From: an uncultured Eubacteriales bacterium
GTDB lineage: Bacteria > Bacillota > Clostridia > Oscillospirales > Oscillospiraceae
Direction: 5' to 3'
Assembly (NCBI GenBank): GCA_900551995.1
Contig: URXW01000041.1
Coordinates: 1-14,539, forward strand
DNA: 14,539 nt
The notes under the pieces were generated by a model. It saw only the letters and a program-made list of their open reading frames with translations, had not been told where the DNA came from and made no database searches. Both the position numbers and the translations under genes were made by a program. This document shows positions 11,330 to 14,539 of this stretch, piece after piece (the stretch's first letter is position 1; each line of letters starts with the position of its first letter).

Positions 11330-11344
11330 TCTTCTGTGGTTTCT

Positions 11345-11373
11345 ATTCTAACGAAATTTTTCCCGAAAGTCAA
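11345..11373 (-). promoter_or_regulatory. Promoter of the MATE gene
   Basis: On the minus strand TTGACT (11373-11368), a 17-bp spacer and TAGAAT (11350-11345). It lies back-to-back with the phzF-like promoter. Confidence 0.75.
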
Positions 11374-11379
11374 ATACTA

Positions 11380-11408
11380 TTGCCGTTTTGACCACGACAG
11401 TATATAAT
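11380..11408 (+). promoter_or_regulatory. Promoter of the phzF-like gene
   Basis: TTGCCG (11380-11385), a 17-bp spacer and a perfect TATAAT (11403-11408), 36 bases before the gene's ATG. The two divergent -35 boxes are separated by only six bases, so one bound regulator could affect both. Confidence 0.75.
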
Positions 11409-11444
11409 CATCTTGATTAGAAAAACTTGGAGGTGCAATTCCCT

Positions 11445-12302
11445 ATGGAACTCTACGTCATGGATGCCTTTTCCACCCGTATCTTCGGCGGCAATCAGGC
11501 GGGCGTCGCCCTGCCGGATCGCCCCCTCTCCGATGATACCATGCGCCGTATCGCCGCGGAGCTGAAGCACTCCGAAACGGCGTTCGTCACCCCGGAGCCT
11601 GACGGCTCCGTCTCCCTCCGCTACTTTACCCCGGCGGGGGAGGTGGAGCTGTGCGGCCACGCCACCGTGGCGTCCTTCGCCCTGCTGCGCCTGCTGGGCA
11701 GGCTCTCCGACGGCGACCACACCGCCCACACGAGATCCGGCGACCTGAACATCACCGTCCGCGGTGCCGCCGTCTGGATGGACATGGCGCCGCCCCGCCT
11801 GCTCTCCGACATTCCGGCGGAGGAGTGGGAGCCTCTCTACGCCGCCTACGGCCTCACCCTTGCGGACGTTCCGGCGACCTATACCCCCCGCATCGTCTCC
11901 ACCGGCCTTGCCGACATCATGCTGCCCGTCCGGGATCACGACACGCTCCTCCGCGCCGTCCAGAACGCCCCCGCCGTCACGGAGCTGTCCAAAAAGTACG
12001 ATGTCACCGGCGTCCATATGTTCTGCCCCGGCGACGGTGCCGTCACCGCCTATTGCAGCAACTACGCGCCCCTGTACGATATTCCCGAGGAGTGCGCCAC
12101 CGGCACCAGCAACGGCGCGCTGACCTACTACCTCTACCTGCGCGGCGGCGTGAAGCCGGGGCAGGAGAACGTCTTTTTGCAGGGGGAGCACATGGATCGC
12201 CCCAGCGAGATACGCAGCATCCTCTACGAGCGGAACGGTGAGATCACCGTCCGCATCGGCGGCTCCGCCGTCATGTCCCTCTCCTGCGACCTCAAGCTGT
12301 GA
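11445..12302 (+). CDS. PhzF-family isomerase/epimerase-like protein
   Basis: A 285-residue cytoplasmic protein of the PhzF family, two related halves sharing the diaminopimelate-epimerase fold. The PhzF catalytic Glu is present (E44 in KHSETAFV), as are FTPAGEVELCGHAT (61-74) and ECATGTSNGAL (216-226). Cysteines C70 and C217 sit where the diaminopimelate epimerase Cys pair falls; PhzF proper uses the glutamate instead. Only PhzF itself in phenazine pathways has a well known reaction, and no phenazine genes are near, so the substrate is unknown. The ATG at 11445 follows GGAGGTG by nine bases; an in-frame TTG at 11427 overlaps that site and is less likely. It has its own promoter and a strong terminator. 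Confidence 0.9.
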   Translation: MELYVMDAFSTRIFGGNQAGVALPDRPLSDDTMRRIAAELKHSETAFVTPEPDGSVSLRYFTPAGEVELCGHATVASFALLRLLGRLSDGDHTAHTRSGDLNITVRGAAVWMDMAPPRLLSDIPAEEWEPLYAAYGLTLADVPATYTPRIVSTGLADIMLPVRDHDTLLRAVQNAPAVTELSKKYDVTGVHMFCPGDGAVTAYCSNYAPLYDIPEECATGTSNGALTYYLYLRGGVKPGQENVFLQGEHMDRPSEIRSILYERNGEITVRIGGSAVMSLSCDLKL

Positions 12303-12340
12303 GCAAAAAAAGAAAGCCCCCAAGGGCTTTCTTTTTTTGC
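12303..12340. terminator. Terminator of the phzF-like gene (first of a near-identical pair)
   Basis: A perfect 17-bp stem with a CCAA loop: AAAGCCC / GGGCTTT inner stem with A7 on the left and T7 on the right, so able to act on either strand. It begins directly after the stop codon. Confidence 0.9.
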
Positions 12341-12393
12341 CCAGCCTGTCAAAGAACCTACCCGGTCACAAGTATCGGAGGGAAGGATAGTGT

Positions 12394-12420
12394 GAAAGGG
12401 AACCGTCAGGGTTCCCTTTC
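12394..12420. repeat. 11-bp hairpin in the spacer
   Basis: GAAAGGGAACC (12394-12404) and GGTTCCCTTTC (12410-12420), 5-nt loop. Perfect. No T-run follows. Confidence 0.7.
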
Positions 12421-12445
12421 GCGTTCAATCACCCGCCGCAGCGAC

Positions 12446-12488
12446 CAAAATCGCAAAATAAAATACTGTTTTTTATTTTGCGATTTTG
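12446..12488. repeat. 18-bp perfect AT-rich inverted repeat
   Basis: CAAAATCGCAAAATAAAA (12446-12463) and its exact complement (12471-12488) around a 7-nt loop TACTGTT. It is unusually long and AT-rich for this GC-rich chromosome. Confidence 0.75.
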
Positions 12489-12491
12489 CTG

Positions 12492-12534
12492 GCAGCTTGT
12501 CAAAAAGTCCGAACGGACTTTTGTGACAAGCTGC
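12492..12534. repeat. 20-bp inverted repeat with one bulge
   Basis: GCAGCTTGTCA (12492-12502) pairs with TGACAAGCTGC (12524-12534), and the inner AAAAGTCCG (12503-12511) with CGGACTTTT (12514-12522), with a single bulged G at 12523. It abuts the following terminator. Confidence 0.75.
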
Positions 12535-12571
12535 AAAAAAAAGAAAGCCCCCAAGGGCTTTCTTTTTTTGC
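12533..12571. terminator. Terminator of the adenine deaminase gene (second copy of the pair)
   Basis: Nearly identical to the terminator at 12303-12340: the same AAAGCCC-CCAA-GGGCTTT core with A8 and T7 arms and GC ends. On the minus strand it lies 22 bases after the adenine deaminase stop. Confidence 0.88.
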
Positions 12572-12593
12572 CTTATACCCGCCGCGGCGTCGC

Positions 12594-14324
12594 TTACACG
12601 TACCGCTGGGTCGTCACATCGAACACACCCCGGGTGGTGATCCGCAGGCTGGGGATCACCGGCAGAGCCATAAAGCTCAGGGTCATGAACGGGTCGATGC
12701 CCTCGGAAACGCCCAGCGCGTAGGCGGCGGCCTTGGCGTCCTCCAGATCCCGGTTCACGTTCACCAGCGTGTCGTCGGACATGATACCGGCGATGGGCAG
12801 CAGCAGCTCACCGCGCACCTGCCCGTCCTCCACCACGGTGATCCCGCCGTGCTGCCGCACGATGCGGTTGGCGGCGCAGGCCATGTCCTCCTCGTTGGTG
12901 CCCACCACGATGATGTTGTGGCTGTCGTGGCTGATGCTGGTGGCGACTGCGCCCTTCTTCAGCCCGTAGCCCCGGATATAGCCCAGACCGATGTGGTGGG
13001 TGTTCTTGTGCCGCTCGATAACGGCGATCTTCAGAATGTCATAGTCCACGTCGATGCGGTCGGTGTACCCGCCGTCGGTGGTGGTGATCTCCCCGTCCAC
13101 CATGCCGATGACGGCGTGGGGACGCTGGTCGATGAAGTCCTCGGCGCACAGCGTCGCCACGTGGAACGTGTCGTGGGCGTGCTTCACCAGATACGGGTCG
13201 ATGTCCGGCGCGGGGAACTCCGCCACCTGCCCGTGATCCACCATCAGCTCGCCCTTCTTATACACCTGCTCGATGTTGAAGTGCTCGAAGTCGTCGATGA
13301 TGACGAAGTCCGCCAGATACCCCGGCGCGATGGCACCCCGGTTATTCAGCAGGAAGTACCGCGCCGCGTTGTGGCAGGCGGCCTTGATGGCGGTGATGGG
13401 GTCTGCGCCCAAAGAGATAGCCTTCTTCACGATGTAGTCGATGTGCCCCTTTTCCAGCAGGTCGCTGGGGTGCTTGTCGTCGGTGCAGAACATACACCGC
13501 TCCACGTACTTGTCGCACAGCAGGGGGGCGAGAGCCTCCAGATTCCGTGCCGCCGTGCCCTCCCGTATCATAATGAACTGTCCCCGCTCCAGCTTGGCGA
13601 TGGCGTCCTTCAGATCGTGGCACTCGTGGTCGGAGTACACCCCGGCGGCGATGTAGGCGTTCAGATCGTTCCCCACCAGATCGGGGGCGTGACCGTCGAT
13701 CTTCTTGTGGTGCGCCTGACTGGCGACGATCTTCTCCACCACCTGCGGGTCGCCGTTGATGGTGCCCACGAAGTTCATCATCTCCGCCAGCCCCTGTACC
13801 CGGGGATGGTCGTAAAAGCTGTCGATGGCGCGGTAATCCAGATTCGCCCCGGACTCGTCCAGCGGCGTGGCGGGCACGCAGGAGGGCAGCATGAAGCGCA
13901 CGTCCACCGGCAGCTCCTCCGTGGCCTGCAGCATATACTCAATGCCGTCGGTGCCCATGACGTTGGCGATCTCGTGGGGGTCGGTGATGACCGTGGTGGT
14001 GCCGTGGGGCAGCACCGCCTTGGCGAACTCCACCGGGCTGACCAGCGAGCTTTCCAGATGGATGTGGGCGTCCACAAAGCCGGGCAGCACGATCTTGCCG
14101 CCCATGTCCACCTCCATGCAGCCGTTGTACTCGCCCATGCCCACGATCAGACCCTCGGCAACGGCGATGTCGCCCTTGCAAAGCTCGTTGGAGAACACGT
14201 TCACATAGGTGGCGTTTTTCAGCACCAGATCCGCCGGCTCCCGCCCGGCGGCCACGGCGATGACCCGCAGCTTCTTCGTCAGCTTGCGGTTGATCTTCCC
14301 GGCGTAGCTCTCTTTCACAGACAT
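12594..14324 (-). CDS. ade: Adenine deaminase (amidohydrolase superfamily)
   Basis: A 576-residue cytoplasmic metalloenzyme that converts adenine to hypoxanthine and ammonia for purine salvage; the length suits the bacterial Ade family (about 570-600). Metal-site and active-site motifs: PGFVDAHIHLES (81-92) with H87 and H89, TDPHEIANVMG (114-124), EMMNF (181-185), DGHAPDL (210-216), SDHEC (231-235) and CTDDKHPSDLL (280-290). The C-terminal region (GYIRGYGLKKGAVATSISHD, then NIIVVGTN) is also characteristic. The ATG at 14324 is set by AAAGGAG eight bases upstream; extension to 14381 lies over the promoter -10. It is a single-gene unit with its own promoter and terminator. The leader is only about 40 bases, too short for a purine riboswitch. 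Confidence 0.96.
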   Translation of the reverse strand: MSVKESYAGKINRKLTKKLRVIAVAAGREPADLVLKNATYVNVFSNELCKGDIAVAEGLIVGMGEYNGCMEVDMGGKIVLPGFVDAHIHLESSLVSPVEFAKAVLPHGTTTVITDPHEIANVMGTDGIEYMLQATEELPVDVRFMLPSCVPATPLDESGANLDYRAIDSFYDHPRVQGLAEMMNFVGTINGDPQVVEKIVASQAHHKKIDGHAPDLVGNDLNAYIAAGVYSDHECHDLKDAIAKLERGQFIMIREGTAARNLEALAPLLCDKYVERCMFCTDDKHPSDLLEKGHIDYIVKKAISLGADPITAIKAACHNAARYFLLNNRGAIAPGYLADFVIIDDFEHFNIEQVYKKGELMVDHGQVAEFPAPDIDPYLVKHAHDTFHVATLCAEDFIDQRPHAVIGMVDGEITTTDGGYTDRIDVDYDILKIAVIERHKNTHHIGLGYIRGYGLKKGAVATSISHDSHNIIVVGTNEEDMACAANRIVRQHGGITVVEDGQVRGELLLPIAGIMSDDTLVNVNRDLEDAKAAAYALGVSEGIDPFMTLSFMALPVIPSLRITTRGVFDVTTQRYV

Positions 14325-14371
14325 AGTTACCGCTCCTTTCGCACTCAAAGCATTAGTTTTGTTAATTCTAC

Positions 14372-14400
14372 ATATTACCACTACTTATCACAAAAGTCCA
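14372..14400 (-). promoter_or_regulatory. Candidate promoter of ade
   Basis: On the minus strand TGGACT (14400-14395), a 17-bp spacer and TAATAT (14377-14372). The hexamers are partial matches. Confidence 0.5.
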
Positions 14401-14461
14401 TCCCCCCAGCCATAAAAAATCTCCCCGCCATTCCGTTCCGCCCCGTATTCTGCTAATAGGT

Positions 14462-14486
14462 AAAAAAAGAAAGCCCCACGGGCTTT
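14462..14486 (-). terminator. Terminator for a gene beyond the right edge
   Basis: AAAGCCC / GGGCTTT (14470-14476 with 14480-14486), CAC loop, followed on the minus strand by C and seven T. It resembles the two terminators at 12303 and 12533. It should end a minus-strand gene whose tail may lie in 14512-14539, where short frames end in TAA (14514-14512) or TGA (14521-14519), but the piece is too short to call. Confidence 0.7.
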
Positions 14487-14490
14487 GGCT

Positions 14491-14528
14491 TAACAGTGAT
14501 AAGGAACTAATTTACTTATCAACTGTTA
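14491..14528. repeat. Inverted repeat near the right edge
   Basis: TAACAGT-GATAAG (14491-14503) is complementary to CTTATC-A-ACTGTTA (14515-14528), 13 bp with one bulged A and an 11-nt loop. It sits just upstream, in the minus-strand sense, of the terminator and may be part of the same 3' end. Confidence 0.6.
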
Positions 14529-14539
14529 GCTGACGGTTT

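Noticed and set aside
12303..12571. CRISPR array
   Set aside because: The repeated units are terminators and differing palindromes, not regularly spaced direct repeats with spacers; no cas genes.
14325..14371. Purine riboswitch before ade
   Set aside because: The predicted leader is only about 40 bases and lacks the conserved three-way-junction sequences.
12486..14456. 656-codon plus-strand open frame
   Set aside because: It lies entirely antisense to adenine deaminase, whose catalytic motifs are intact. The His/Val/Gly-rich translation is typical of the shadow of a GC-rich gene, with no RBS.

Overview
The window looks like chromosomal DNA from a GC-rich member of the Clostridia, most likely the Oscillospirales. 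The grounds are strong AGGAGG-type ribosome binding sites, sigma-A promoters of the TTGACA/TATAAT type, Firmicutes-style gene neighbourhoods (ylxM-ffh-rpsP-khpA; smpB next to ssrA; yhaM) and A/T-flanked bidirectional terminators. The placement is inferred from gene content; no 16S rRNA is present. Almost all the genes are housekeeping or metabolic. I see no CRISPR array, transposase, integrase or phage gene.

Layout: (1) 1-328, start of a CstA-type carbon-starvation/peptide permease gene leaving the left edge. (2) 704-1651, a YhaM-type OB-fold/HD 3'-5' exoribonuclease, convergent with (3) the trans-translation block on the minus strand: smpB, a cyclophilin prolyl isomerase, and the tmRNA gene ssrA (1709-2056), whose encoded CCA end lies inside a 22-bp bidirectional terminator. 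(4) 3351-4212, a Nudix hydrolase and a small three-helix membrane protein on the plus strand. (5) 4258-6584, the minus-strand operon ylxM-ffh-rpsP-khpA (SRP and ribosome assembly), closed after khpA by a convergent terminator with no rimM/trmD/rplS. (6) 6716-9843, the methionine ABC transporter metQ-metN-metI with a long leader. (7) 9937-11259, a MATE efflux pump, divergent from (8) 11445-12302, a PhzF-family protein. (9) 12303-12571, a palindrome-rich spacer bounded by two nearly identical terminators. (10) 12594-14324, adenine deaminase.

The most interesting find is the metQNI leader (9574-9843). A near-consensus promoter is followed by a strong RBS and a 40-codon ORF with nine Met and three Cys codons in the fifteen codons 9-23. 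A strong intrinsic terminator begins 22 bases after its stop codon, and the transporter genes follow. This has the architecture of a ribosome-mediated transcription attenuator in which slow decoding of Met (and perhaps Cys) codons would let transcription proceed into a methionine importer. Firmicutes usually use S-box or T-box RNAs for this, and I see neither here. An 8-bp pairing between leader codons 30-32 and the 3' arm of the terminator is a candidate antiterminator.

Other points: a degenerate second copy of the tmRNA 5' end just upstream of ssrA, hairpins in the metQ-metN gap and in the metQ leader after the attenuator, and a short overlapping upstream ORF in front of the MATE gene.
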